Origin: Clostridia bacterium
GTDB taxonomy: Bacteria > Bacillota > Clostridia > Oscillospirales > CAG-272
Length of the DNA stretch: 54,672 nt
Assembly (NCBI GenBank): GCA_017415805.1
Contig: JAFQEC010000033.1
Location: 1-54,672 of the forward strand
Direction of reading: 5' to 3'
The translations under genes were made by a program, and so were the position numbers. The notes under the pieces were generated by a model. It was not told the DNA's origin. It did no database searches and was given only the letters and a program-made list of their open reading frames with translations. Positions 27,788-36,599 of this stretch are shown here, one piece after another. Every line of letters begins with the position of its first letter. Position 1 is the first letter of the stretch.

Positions 27788-29221
27788 ATGAAAATTTTGT
27801 TTGTGGGTGCAGAGGCGATGCCCTTTGCCGCAACGGGGGGACTTGGCGACGTGCTGGGCTCGCTCCCGACGGCCCTGGCCGCCCTGCCCGATACCGACGT
27901 GCGCGTGATATTGCCGTTGTACGGACAGGTGGCCGATCAGTGGCGCGCCGAGATGCACGACGAGGCGGTGTTTACCGTCCGTCTTGCGTGGCGTGAGCAG
28001 TATTGCGGCGTCAAGTCGCTCGTGCGCGACGGCGTGACCTATTACTTTATTGACAACGAGCAGTATTTCAAGCGCGGCACGCTGTACGGCGAGTTTGACG
28101 ACGGCGAGCGCTTTGCCTTCTTTTCCATGGCGGCCATGGTCGCGCTGGAGAAGCTCGGCTTTTACCCCGATGTGCTGCACGCCCACGACTGGCAGGCGGC
28201 ACTCTCGGTGGTCTATCTCAACTGCCTGTTCCGCGACCGCCCGGGCTACGGCGCGATCCGCACCGTCTTTACCATTCATAATATCGAGTATCAGGGCAAG
28301 TATTCCTTTGCCATTCTCGGTGACGTATTTGCCCTTGACGAGCGCTGTCACGCGCTCATGGACTTCGGCGGCTGCATCAATTTGATGAAGGCCGCGATCG
28401 TGCTGGCCGATACCGTCAGCACGGTGAGCCCCCGCTACGCCGAGGAGATCTGTACCCCCGAATACGCCCATGGTCTTGACGGAGTCCTGCGCGACAACCG
28501 CCACAAGCTCTGCGGTATTCTCAACGGCATTGATTACGCCTACTATAACCCTGCCACCGACAAGGGCATCGCCGCACCGTACAGCTGGCGCACACGCGCA
28601 CGCAAGGGCGGCAATAAGGAGGCATTGCAACAGGAGCTGGGGCTGCCCGTGCGCGCCGATGTGCCGCTGCTGGCAGTGATCTCGCGTCTTGCCGCCCATA
28701 AGGGCGTGGATCTGATCGCCGACATCGCCGACCGACTGCTTGCCACACAGGACGTGCAGCTGGTGGTGCTGGGCAAGGGAGAGGGCGTGTATGAGGACTT
28801 TTTTGCCTCGCTGGAAGCGCGCTATCCCGAAAAGGTGAGAGCCCTTTTGTGCTACGACCGTGAGCTTGCCAAGCGCATTTACGCCGCCACGGATATTTTC
28901 CTGATGCCCTCGAAGAGCGAGCCCTGCGGGCTCTCGCAGATGATCGCCTCGCGCTACGGGGCTGTACCCGTGGTGCGTGAGACGGGGGGGCTGTTTGACT
29001 CGATCAAGGGCTACTGGGAAAAGGCGGGGCGCGTGATGGGCAACGGCTTTACCTTTGCCAACTACCGCAGTGATGAGCTGCTGGAGCGCACGGAGGCGGC
29101 ACTTTGTGTCTGGCGCGACCCCGAACGGCGCGACAAGCTCGTGTCCAAGGTGATGCGCACCGACTTCTCTTGGGGAAGATCGGCACAAAGCTACCGCGAG
29201 ATGTATGAAAAACTGAAGTAA
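27788..29221 (+). CDS. glgA: Glycogen synthase GlgA (ADP-glucose, GT5)
   Basis: 477 residues, the usual length for bacterial GlgA. The N-terminal substrate loop reads ATGGLGDVLG (15-24; KxGGL in most homologues, with Ala here), HAHDWQAA follows, and the C-terminal Rossmann domain has the catalytic EPCGLSQ motif. It transfers glucose from ADP-glucose to the non-reducing end of alpha-1,4-glucan. It sits between glgD (23-nt gap) and glgP (30-nt gap). RBS GAAAGGAG. Confidence 0.97.
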   Translation: MKILFVGAEAMPFAATGGLGDVLGSLPTALAALPDTDVRVILPLYGQVADQWRAEMHDEAVFTVRLAWREQYCGVKSLVRDGVTYYFIDNEQYFKRGTLYGEFDDGERFAFFSMAAMVALEKLGFYPDVLHAHDWQAALSVVYLNCLFRDRPGYGAIRTVFTIHNIEYQGKYSFAILGDVFALDERCHALMDFGGCINLMKAAIVLADTVSTVSPRYAEEICTPEYAHGLDGVLRDNRHKLCGILNGIDYAYYNPATDKGIAAPYSWRTRARKGGNKEALQQELGLPVRADVPLLAVISRLAAHKGVDLIADIADRLLATQDVQLVVLGKGEGVYEDFFASLEARYPEKVRALLCYDRELAKRIYAATDIFLMPSKSEPCGLSQMIASRYGAVPVVRETGGLFDSIKGYWEKAGRVMGNGFTFANYRSDELLERTEAALCVWRDPERRDKLVSKVMRTDFSWGRSAQSYREMYEKLK

Positions 29222-29251
29222 AAATTACCAAAAGAACCAAAGGAGAACCAT

Positions 29252-31684
29252 ATGAACTACAAACCCAACGCGCGCGAGGTCAAAACAGCCATCGAGGAGA
29301 AGCTCTCGCGTCATTTCGGCTGCACCCCCGCAGAGGCCTCCCGCGACCAGGTATACAAGGCCGCGGCGCTTACGATCAAGGATATTCTGACCGCGAAGCG
29401 CGGCGAATTCAAGAAGAAGGTCAACCGCACGGGCTCCAAGCGCGTGTATTACATGTGCATGGAGTTTTTGCTCGGACGGTCGCTCAAGACCAACCTGTGC
29501 AATATGGGCGTGCAGGAGGAGTACCGCAAGGCACTCTCCTCGCTCGGCTTTGAGCTGGACGATCTGTACGAGTGCGAGCCCGATGCGGGCCTTGGCAACG
29601 GCGGCCTTGGTCGACTTGCCGCATGCTTCGTGGATTCGCTCTCCTCGCTCGATTACCCCGCCACGGGCTTTTCCATTTGCTACGATTACGGCCTGTTCAA
29701 GCAGATGATCGTGGACGGTATGCAGATCGAGCTCCCCGACGTGTGGCTGCCGGGCGGCGAGGTCTGGCTTGTGCCCCGTACCGACCGCGTGTATAAGGTG
29801 CATTTCGGCGGTCAGATCAAGGAGGTCTGGCAGGACGGTCATATGGAGATCCGTTACGAGGGCGGCGAGGATATTGAGGCTGTGCCCTACGATATGATGA
29901 TCTCGGGTGCAGAGAGCGACGCCGTGTCGCAGCTGCGTCTGTGGCGTGCGCGCAACATTCAGAATTTCAATATGGGTCTGTTCACGCAGGGTCAGTATAC
30001 TCGCGCGTTGCAGGAGAGCACCAATGCCGAGATCATCACCAAGGTGCTCTACCCCTCGGACAATCACACCGAGGGCAAGCTGCTGCGCCTTTCTCAACAG
30101 TATTTCCTGGTGTCTGCGTCCTGCCAGAGCATCATTCGCGATCATATGGCGGTGTACGGCACGCTGGATAACCTGCCCGATAAGGTGGCCATCCACATCA
30201 ACGATACCCATCCTGCCATGTGCATCCCCGAGCTGATGCGTATTATGCTGGACGATTATCACTTCTCCTGGGAGAAGGCCTGGGATCTGGTGACGCGTAC
30301 GGTCTCGTATACCAACCATACCGTCATGCCCGAGGCGTTGGAGACCTGGCGCGAGGATCTGTTTGCGCTCAAGCTCCCGCGCATCCACAGCATCTTGAAG
30401 GAGATCAACGAACGCTTCTGCCGCGAGGCTTGGCAGTTCTACCCCGGAAACTGGGATCGCATCTCGGCCATGAGCGTGATCGGCTACGGCCAGATCCGCA
30501 TGGCCAATCTCTCGGTCATCGGCTCGCACTACGTCAACGGCGTCTCCAAGCTGCACTCGCAGATCCTCAAGGACAACGTGTTCAAGGATTTTTACCGTAT
30601 GTACCCCGACCGCTTCGGAAACGTGACCAACGGCATTGCACACCGCCGCTGGCTGGTCTATTCCAACCCGGGGCTTGCGTCGCTTCTCGACGAGTGCATC
30701 GGAGAGGGGTATCGCAAGAATCCCACGGAGCTCTCGAACTTCAAGAAGTTTGCAGACGATAAGGCGGTGCTCGAGCGCCTTGCCACCATCAAGCACCAAA
30801 ACAAGGAGCGCTTTGCCGACTATCTCAACCGCAAGCGCGGCAAGAAGATCGACCCCAACAGCGTATTCGACGTGCAGATCAAGCGTTTGCACGAGTACAA
30901 GCGTCAGCTGCTCAACGCGCTGCACGTGATCGGGCTGTATCTGGATCTCAAGGAGAACCCCAATCTGGATATACAGCCGCAGACCTTTATCTTTGGCGCA
31001 AAGGCCGCACCCGGCTACGACATGGCCAAGCGCATCATCAAGCTGCTTTGCATGATCGAGCGCGATATTGAGGCGCATCCGCAGATCGCCGAAAAGCTGC
31101 GTCTTGTGTTCCTGGAGGATTACAACGTGAGCCTGGCCGAGACGCTGATTCCCGCCGCAGAGATCAGCGAGCAGATCTCGATGGCAGGCAAGGAGGCCAG
31201 CGGCACGGGCTGTATGAAGCTGATGATCAACGGCGCGCTCACCATTGGCACGCTGGACGGTGCAAACGTGGAGATGCAGGCGGCAACGGGTGCGGAGAAT
31301 ATGTTTATCTTCGGTCTCACCGCGCCCGAGGTCGACGAGCTTTGGGCCAAGGGCTACCATTCGGTGCTCTATTACGCAAACAACGAGCGTCTGATGCGCA
31401 TCGTGAACTATCTCAACACGGGCTTTGCGGGCGAATCCTTCTCGGATATTGCCACCTACCTGCTCACGGGCCCCGGCGTGGCAGATCCGTATCTGTGCCT
31501 TGCCGACTTTGAGTCCTATCGCCGCGCACACACCGCCGCGATCACCGCATACCGCGATGCCGAGCACTGGAACCGTATGTCGCTGCACAACATCGCGGCG
31601 GCAGGCCACTTTGCCGCGGACCGCAGCATCGGGGAATATGCCGATCGTATCTGGCACATTCGCCGTCTTACGGGTGTGAAATAA
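29252..31684 (+). CDS. glgP: Glycogen/maltodextrin phosphorylase GlgP (GT35)
   Basis: 810 residues, normal length. Recognisable segments are EPDAGLGNGGLGRLAACFVD (the last four residues included, near 110-129), HINDTHPAM, the NVTNGIAHRRW block and the pyridoxal-phosphate site EASGTGCMKLM with the Schiff-base Lys656. It releases glucose-1-phosphate from glycogen with phosphate. Clustering of synthesis and degradation genes in one operon suggests joint control, with flux set by metabolites. Its stop overlaps the next start as TAATG. Confidence 0.97.
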   Translation: MNYKPNAREVKTAIEEKLSRHFGCTPAEASRDQVYKAAALTIKDILTAKRGEFKKKVNRTGSKRVYYMCMEFLLGRSLKTNLCNMGVQEEYRKALSSLGFELDDLYECEPDAGLGNGGLGRLAACFVDSLSSLDYPATGFSICYDYGLFKQMIVDGMQIELPDVWLPGGEVWLVPRTDRVYKVHFGGQIKEVWQDGHMEIRYEGGEDIEAVPYDMMISGAESDAVSQLRLWRARNIQNFNMGLFTQGQYTRALQESTNAEIITKVLYPSDNHTEGKLLRLSQQYFLVSASCQSIIRDHMAVYGTLDNLPDKVAIHINDTHPAMCIPELMRIMLDDYHFSWEKAWDLVTRTVSYTNHTVMPEALETWREDLFALKLPRIHSILKEINERFCREAWQFYPGNWDRISAMSVIGYGQIRMANLSVIGSHYVNGVSKLHSQILKDNVFKDFYRMYPDRFGNVTNGIAHRRWLVYSNPGLASLLDECIGEGYRKNPTELSNFKKFADDKAVLERLATIKHQNKERFADYLNRKRGKKIDPNSVFDVQIKRLHEYKRQLLNALHVIGLYLDLKENPNLDIQPQTFIFGAKAAPGYDMAKRIIKLLCMIERDIEAHPQIAEKLRLVFLEDYNVSLAETLIPAAEISEQISMAGKEASGTGCMKLMINGALTIGTLDGANVEMQAATGAENMFIFGLTAPEVDELWAKGYHSVLYYANNERLMRIVNYLNTGFAGESFSDIATYLLTGPGVADPYLCLADFESYRRAHTAAITAYRDAEHWNRMSLHNIAAAGHFAADRSIGEYADRIWHIRRLTGVK

Positions 31685-33588
31685 TGCTGCTGCGAAGCCC
31701 GATTGCAGCCCAATTGCCAACGATCACCAAGACCGTAAAGGGAAAGGATGCCTCCGCTAAGGGGGCGTTCTTTCGTCGTGACGTGCTTACGCTCACCGCG
31801 CGCGTGCCGCGCGCGCTGGGCGCGGCGGCCGTGGTGCTGCGCATCGCGCCCGACGGGGGAGACGACACCGACCGCGCCTTTACCTTCGTGCGCACCGATC
31901 GCGGTGTGGACACCTACTGCCTTACGCTTTCACTAGCGGAGCTTTGCGGCGAAGGTGAGAGTGGACTTTTTTATTACGAATATCTGTTCGTGCGCGGCGC
32001 GGAAACGCTCTTTACCGACACAGTCGATAACGTCACCTTTTCGCTTTTGCCGCACAGCGCAGGGCGCTTTCGCCTGCTGATCTCGTCGGATGATTTTGTC
32101 ACGCCCGCGTGGTTTCAAGGACGCACCATGTACCACATTTTCGTGGATCGCTTCGCCCCGCGCGGCGGCACGCGCCGCCCCAATGCGGTCTATCATGAGC
32201 ACTGGGATGAGGAGATCGAGCAGTTCGGAGCCTACCCGGGTGCGCCCGTCGCGAACAATGAGTTTTTCGGGGGGACGCTTTGGGGGATCCTCGACAAGCT
32301 GGATTATTTGCAGTCGCTGGGCGTGGGCGTGCTGTACCTGAGCCCGATCTTTCGCGCGGCCTCGAACCACAAATACGACACGGGCGACTACGGCGAGGTC
32401 GACGCGCAGTTCGGCGGCAGAGAAGCGTTGGAGGCATTGCTTGCCGAATGTAAGCGGCGCGACATCGGCGTGATGCTGGACGGTGTGTTCAATCACACGG
32501 GCGACGACAGCCGCTACTTCAACCGCCGCGGCAATTACAGCACCGTGGGCGCGTATGAGTCCCGCGAGTCCCCCTTTGCCGACTGGTATTATTTCAAGGA
32601 TTTTCCCGACTCGTATGAGTGCTGGTGGAATATCGAGATCTTGCCCAAGCTCAACCTCTCCAATCCCGATCTGCATCGGTATCTGGTGGGCGAGGGGGGC
32701 GTTGTGGATACGTACACCAAAATGGGCGTGCGGGGCTGGCGACTGGACGTGGCCGACGAGCTGCCAAACGCCTTTCTGGACGAGTTGCGCGTGCGCGTAA
32801 AGAACAACACCGACGGAAACGGGGTGCTTTTGGGCGAGGTTTGGGAGAACGCCGCCGACAAGATCGCTTACGGGAAGCGTCGCCGCTATTTTCAGGGCAA
32901 GCAGCTGGACAGCGTGATGAACTATCCCTTACGCAACGCGCTGATTTCCTTCGTGCGCGACGGGGATGCACCTGCGCTGTGCGCCACACTGCGCGAGCTC
33001 TGGGGCTCCTACCCCACCGCGGTCTGCCATTCTCTGATGAATATTCTCTCCACCCACGATACCGAACGGATCCTCACGGTGCTGGGCGGCGCGCCCGACG
33101 ACGGCACGCGCACCAATGCCGAGCTGCGCGAGGCGCGGCTCTCCGACACCGAGCGCACGCTGGCCGAGGCGCGGCTTTGCATGGCCGCCGCACTGCAATT
33201 CACGGTGTTCGGCGTTCCCTCGGTCTTTTACGGTGACGAGGCGGGGATGGAGGGCTATCATGATCCCTTCTGCCGCCGCCCCTTCCCCTGGGGCAGAGAA
33301 AACAAGCGCTTGCTTGCCTTTTATCGCAAATTGGGCAACATGCGGCGTACACATTCCGCACTGGCGGACGGAGAATTTCGATTGCTGCGCTCAGAGCCGC
33401 ACGCACTGCTGTTCGTGCGCGAGAATGAAAGCGAGCAGATCTTCGTAGCCGCCAATCGCGGCACGGATGCCATGACCGTTCACCTGCCCGCCAAGGCCAC
33501 CGAGCTGCTCACGGGCAAGCGCGGCAAGGGGCGTGTGCGCGTGTTGCCCGATGAAGTTCAGATCTGGAGTGTAAAGCGGAATGTTTAA
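31684..33588 (+). CDS. GH13 alpha-glucan hydrolase, neopullulanase/cyclomaltodextrinase-like
   Basis: 634 residues. An N-terminal beta domain (about 1-130, with LFYYEYLFV typical of such modules) precedes the barrel. Catalytic residues are nucleophile Asp355 (GWRLDVAD), acid/base Glu385 (LLGEVWE) and Asp459 (STHDTE). GVMLDGVFNHTGDD is region I, and PSVFYGDEAGMEG lies late in the barrel. There is no signal peptide, so it acts in the cytoplasm, probably on maltodextrins or limit dextrins left by GlgP. No glgX/pulA-type debranching enzyme is in the operon, so this enzyme might cover alpha-1,6 bonds (inference). The start overlaps the glgP stop by 1 nt. Confidence 0.9.
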   Translation: MLLRSPIAAQLPTITKTVKGKDASAKGAFFRRDVLTLTARVPRALGAAAVVLRIAPDGGDDTDRAFTFVRTDRGVDTYCLTLSLAELCGEGESGLFYYEYLFVRGAETLFTDTVDNVTFSLLPHSAGRFRLLISSDDFVTPAWFQGRTMYHIFVDRFAPRGGTRRPNAVYHEHWDEEIEQFGAYPGAPVANNEFFGGTLWGILDKLDYLQSLGVGVLYLSPIFRAASNHKYDTGDYGEVDAQFGGREALEALLAECKRRDIGVMLDGVFNHTGDDSRYFNRRGNYSTVGAYESRESPFADWYYFKDFPDSYECWWNIEILPKLNLSNPDLHRYLVGEGGVVDTYTKMGVRGWRLDVADELPNAFLDELRVRVKNNTDGNGVLLGEVWENAADKIAYGKRRRYFQGKQLDSVMNYPLRNALISFVRDGDAPALCATLRELWGSYPTAVCHSLMNILSTHDTERILTVLGGAPDDGTRTNAELREARLSDTERTLAEARLCMAAALQFTVFGVPSVFYGDEAGMEGYHDPFCRRPFPWGRENKRLLAFYRKLGNMRRTHSALADGEFRLLRSEPHALLFVRENESEQIFVAANRGTDAMTVHLPAKATELLTGKRGKGRVRVLPDEVQIWSVKRNV

Positions 33589-33919
33589 GCGGATTTGGAA
33601 AAAATGGACGCAGAGCAAGAACCCAAACAGCCGACGCTACCGCTACGATATGGCGCGCAGGATCTGCGGGCATCACGTGAAATACGTGACCGAGCGCATC
33701 GACAACGTCGACGAGGTCATCGGTCGCTCGGGCGGGCTCAATATCCGCGACGACGAGCTGCTGGTCTTTGCCTCGGCCGATGTGCTGATGCGCTGTAAGA
33801 TTGCGGAAATGGAGGCGGCCGAGCTGCTCTCCAAGGACGGTGTGGTGATCACCGCGCCCGACCTCGAGCACGGGGGTAAAATACGCACCGTTGTGGTGTA
33901 TTACGTGTATTATCGCTGA
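33581..33919 (+). CDS. Uncharacterised 112-residue protein at the end of the glycogen operon
   Basis: No family recognised. The first 35 residues are strongly basic (MFKRIWKKWTQSKNPNSRR), and the rest looks like a small alpha/beta fold with GRSGGLNIRDDELLVF and a C-terminal strand VVVYYVYYR. There is no signal peptide or TM segment and only one Cys. It overlaps the GH13 gene by 8 nt, with GGAG 11 nt upstream inside that gene, so translation is probably coupled to it. A new promoter starts just after its stop. It could be a regulator or glycogen-associated protein (context only). Confidence 0.75.
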   Translation: MFKRIWKKWTQSKNPNSRRYRYDMARRICGHHVKYVTERIDNVDEVIGRSGGLNIRDDELLVFASADVLMRCKIAEMEAAELLSKDGVVITAPDLEHGGKIRTVVVYYVYYR

Positions 33920-33925
33920 AATTTA

Positions 33926-33954
33926 TTGACAGCGGGCGGCAAAAATGCTATAAT
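33926..33954 (+). promoter_or_regulatory. Perfect consensus sigma-A promoter of the DUF975 gene
   Basis: TTGACA (33926-33931), a 17-bp spacer and TATAAT (33949-33954), about 48 bp before the start codon. Confidence 0.88.
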
Positions 33955-34002
33955 AAAAGTACATAGAAGAATGCTATGAATCATTTCTAGGAGGACATAC
34001 AT

Positions 34003-34626
34003 ATGGCAACACGCAGTGAGCTTCGTGCACGGGCGAGAGCAACGCTAGGAGGGCTGTTTCAGACCAATTGGCTGTTGGTCATTGCCGCAACCTTGGTCGT
34101 AAGTGCGATCCTGTCGGCCAGCTCCTTTGTTTTTGTCGGCCCGCTGATCCTGGGCGGCCCGTTGATCGTTGGTCTGTACGGCTTTTTGCTGGCAATGGTG
34201 CGCAACAAGGACAACACGCCCGAGTTCGGCACTGTATTTTCTGGATTTAGCAAGGGCTTTGCCGACAATTTGCTCACCTATTTGCTGATGATGGTCTTTA
34301 CCGCGCTCTGGTCGCTCTTGTTCGTGATCCCGGGCATTGTGAAGTACATTTCGTATTCGATGGCGCCCTTTATCCGCAACGATCACCCCGAGTACACCGC
34401 CACGCAGGCCATTGACGAGAGCCGCCGTATGATGAACGGCCACAAGATGGAGTATTTTCTGCTTCAACTCTCGTTTATCGGTTGGATGATCGTGGGCTCG
34501 CTTTGCTGCGGTATCGGTACGCTGTGGGTCAGCGCCTATATGTATACCGCAAACGCACATTTCTACAATCAGCTCAAGGCCGCCGAGGAGCCCATCATTC
34601 TCGAGACCCCCGACCTCAACGCATAA
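34003..34626 (+). CDS. DUF975 integral membrane protein
   Basis: 207 residues. The N-terminal RSELRARARATLGG motif and the downstream FSGFSKGFADNLLTYLLM and NDHPEYTATQAIDESRRMMNG segments are characteristic of DUF975. About five hydrophobic helices are visible (roughly 24-46, 48-68, 92-118, 150-172 and a re-entrant stretch). The family is widespread in Firmicutes and its function is unknown. It is a single-gene unit with a perfect promoter and a terminator. RBS AGGAGG. Confidence 0.88.
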   Translation: MATRSELRARARATLGGLFQTNWLLVIAATLVVSAILSASSFVFVGPLILGGPLIVGLYGFLLAMVRNKDNTPEFGTVFSGFSKGFADNLLTYLLMMVFTALWSLLFVIPGIVKYISYSMAPFIRNDHPEYTATQAIDESRRMMNGHKMEYFLLQLSFIGWMIVGSLCCGIGTLWVSAYMYTANAHFYNQLKAAEEPIILETPDLNA

Positions 34627-34629
34627 TAA

Positions 34630-34671
34630 TAAAAAAAGAAGGCATGCTTGACAGCATGCCTTCTTTTTTAT
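34630..34671. terminator. Bidirectional terminator between the DUF975 gene and proA
   Basis: A 16-bp stem, 34632-34647 with 34654-34669, which includes A6 and T6 arms. It serves both converging genes, and the proA stop codon lies in its right end. Confidence 0.93.
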
Positions 34672-35924
34672 TTTCGCACCGTTCCGTCACCTGTGACAAG
34701 ATATTTCACAGTGGTCAGCGCGTCCAGACCCATCGGGCCGCGCGCGTGCAGCTTTTGCGTGGAGATGCCGATCTCCGCGCCGAAGCCGAACTCGCCCCCA
34801 TCGGTGAAGCGAGTGGAAGCGTTGTGATAGACCGCTGCGGCGTCCACGCGCGCTTGAAAAGCGGTAGCGGCAGCAGCGTCCTCGGTCAGGATCGCCTCGC
34901 TGTGGCGCGTGCCGTAGCGGTTGATGTGTGCGATGGCCTCGTCCACGCCGTCCACCACCTTCACGGTGAGGATATAGTCGTTGTACTCGGTGGCATAGTC
35001 GTCCTCGGTGGCGGGGATGGCCTCGGGCAGGATCGCACAGGTCGCGGGACAGCCGCGAAATTCGAGCTCCCACTCGCGTGTGGCATCATAGAGGCGCGGC
35101 AGGAAATCGGCGGCGACGGCGCGGTGCACCAGCAGCGTTTCGGCGGCGTTGCATACCGACGGACGCTGGCACTTCGCATTGACCGTGACGGCGAGTGCCT
35201 TTTCCAAATCGGCGGCGGCATCCACGTATACGTGACAGTTGCCCGCGCCCGTCTCGATCACGGGCACCTTGGCGTTCTCCACGCAGTTTTGAATCAACCC
35301 CTTGCCGCCGCGCGGGATCAGCGCGTCCACAAGCCCGCGCATTTGCATCAGGGCCGTGGCACTCTCGCGCGCGGTGGCGGTCACAAGGCCGATCACACGC
35401 GGGTCAATGCCGCATGCGGCAAGCGCACCCTGCATCACGCCAACAATGGCGCGGTTGGTTTCAATGGCTTCCTTGCCGCCACGCAGGATCACGGCGTTGC
35501 CCGACTTGATGCACAGCGCGGCCGCATCGGCGGTGACGTTGGGGCGCGCCTCGTAAATGATGGCCACTACACCAAGCGGTACTTGTTGCCTTGTGATGGT
35601 AATGCCCGAGGGGCGTTGCCAGACCTCGCGGCGGTCGGTGGGATCGGGGAGCTGTACCAGAGCGCGCATGGCGGCGGCGATGTCGGCGATGCGTGCATCG
35701 GTCAATCGCAATCGGTCGTGCATGACCGCAGGCACACCGTTCGCGGCGGCGTTTTCCAGGTCGCGTGCGTTGGCATCCAGAATGGCCGCGCTTGCCCTCT
35801 CCAGGGCATCTGCCATGGCGCAAAGCGCGCGGTTGCGCGTCGCATGATCGGCCAGTGCCACGCTGGGCGCTGCCTCGCGTGCCGCCACGCACAGCGCACG
35901 CACCCCGTCAAAAATCTCGTTCAT
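34668..35924 (-). CDS. proA: Gamma-glutamyl phosphate reductase ProA
   Basis: 418 residues, standard length. It has the aldehyde-dehydrogenase-like fold with GVVAIIYEARPNVTADAA (118-135), LIPRGGKGLI and the catalytic Cys258 in QRPSVCNAAE. It reduces gamma-glutamyl phosphate to glutamate semialdehyde in proline synthesis. proB and proC are not in the window. The ATG overlaps the stop of the upstream flavin-reductase-like gene (ATGA), so the two are coupled although no pathway link is known. Confidence 0.96.
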   Translation of the reverse strand: MNEIFDGVRALCVAAREAAPSVALADHATRNRALCAMADALERASAAILDANARDLENAAANGVPAVMHDRLRLTDARIADIAAAMRALVQLPDPTDRREVWQRPSGITITRQQVPLGVVAIIYEARPNVTADAAALCIKSGNAVILRGGKEAIETNRAIVGVMQGALAACGIDPRVIGLVTATARESATALMQMRGLVDALIPRGGKGLIQNCVENAKVPVIETGAGNCHVYVDAAADLEKALAVTVNAKCQRPSVCNAAETLLVHRAVAADFLPRLYDATREWELEFRGCPATCAILPEAIPATEDDYATEYNDYILTVKVVDGVDEAIAHINRYGTRHSEAILTEDAAAATAFQARVDAAAVYHNASTRFTDGGEFGFGAEIGISTQKLHARGPMGLDALTTVKYLVTGDGTVRK

Positions 35925-36448
35925 TGTTCCTCGTCCTTTTCATAGATCGCCTCGATGGCGCAGATATACATGCGGTGGTAATCGTTTTCCTTGTAGTTGG
36001 CAAGCAGGCCCTCGTCCACGAATTTGGCGGCGTTCAGGTCGTCGGCATAGAGCTTGCGGCAAAGCAGCACCAGCCGCGCCTCGCCCACGAAGGGCGTGCC
36101 GTCCTCAAACACGGGCGTGAGCCCTGCGGCGGCAAATTTGTCCACGTCGCGCCCGCTTTTCGTGCCGCAAAGGCGCAGTGCCGCGCGGTACTGCTCGGGC
36201 AAAAACGAGAGCGAGAAGCGCTTGCTTTGCTCGGTGAGGGTGTAGGTGTGGCGCTGGGGACGGATGAAGCAGAACGCCACGGGCAGATTCCAAAGCACCC
36301 CCATGCCGCCCCAGCTTGCGGTCATGGTGTTGACGGTGTCCCGCCCTGCGGCATCCTTGCCCGCCGCGGTGATGAGCATCCAGTCCCGTCCGATCAGCTT
36401 GAATACGTTTTCTGCCTGTTCGGGTGTGAGTGCATGATAGCCGTTCAT
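35921..36448 (-). CDS. Flavin reductase-like domain protein (FMN-binding split barrel)
   Basis: 175 residues. The NTMTASWGGMGVLWNLPVAF segment (about 40-59) and IRPQRHTYTL match the flavin-reductase-like split barrel. A Cys is present in ALRLCGTKSGRDVDKF. Members reduce or bind FMN/FAD, often supplying flavin or NAD(P)H reduction to partner enzymes. The partner is unknown. It is the first gene of a two-gene unit with proA. RBS AAGGAGG precedes the ATG, and its own promoter lies about 30 bp upstream. Confidence 0.85.
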   Translation of the reverse strand: MNGYHALTPEQAENVFKLIGRDWMLITAAGKDAAGRDTVNTMTASWGGMGVLWNLPVAFCFIRPQRHTYTLTEQSKRFSLSFLPEQYRAALRLCGTKSGRDVDKFAAAGLTPVFEDGTPFVGEARLVLLCRKLYADDLNAAKFVDEGLLANYKENDYHRMYICAIEAIYEKDEEQ

Positions 36449-36477
36449 GAAAGCCTCCTTTATGGGTCATCATTAGC

Positions 36478-36506
36478 AGTATAGCATATTTTACCCCTGT
36501 TTGCAA
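36478..36506 (-). promoter_or_regulatory. Sigma-A promoter of the flavin-reductase/proA unit
   Basis: Minus strand: TTGCAA (36506-36501), a 17-bp spacer and TATACT (36483-36478). It is divergent from the promoter at 36545. Confidence 0.82.
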
Positions 36507-36544
36507 GCATTTCGCGCCTGTGGGCAACACTTTTTGTGTGCCGA

Positions 36545-36573
36545 TTGACAGTGAAAAGAAAATATGTTATACT
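36545..36573 (+). promoter_or_regulatory. Sigma-A promoter of the 36600-38118 membrane-protein pair
   Basis: TTGACA (36545-36550), a 17-bp spacer and TATACT (36568-36573), 27 bp before the ATG. Confidence 0.87.
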
Positions 36574-36599
36574 CTAAAAGGATAAAAACGGAGGAAACT

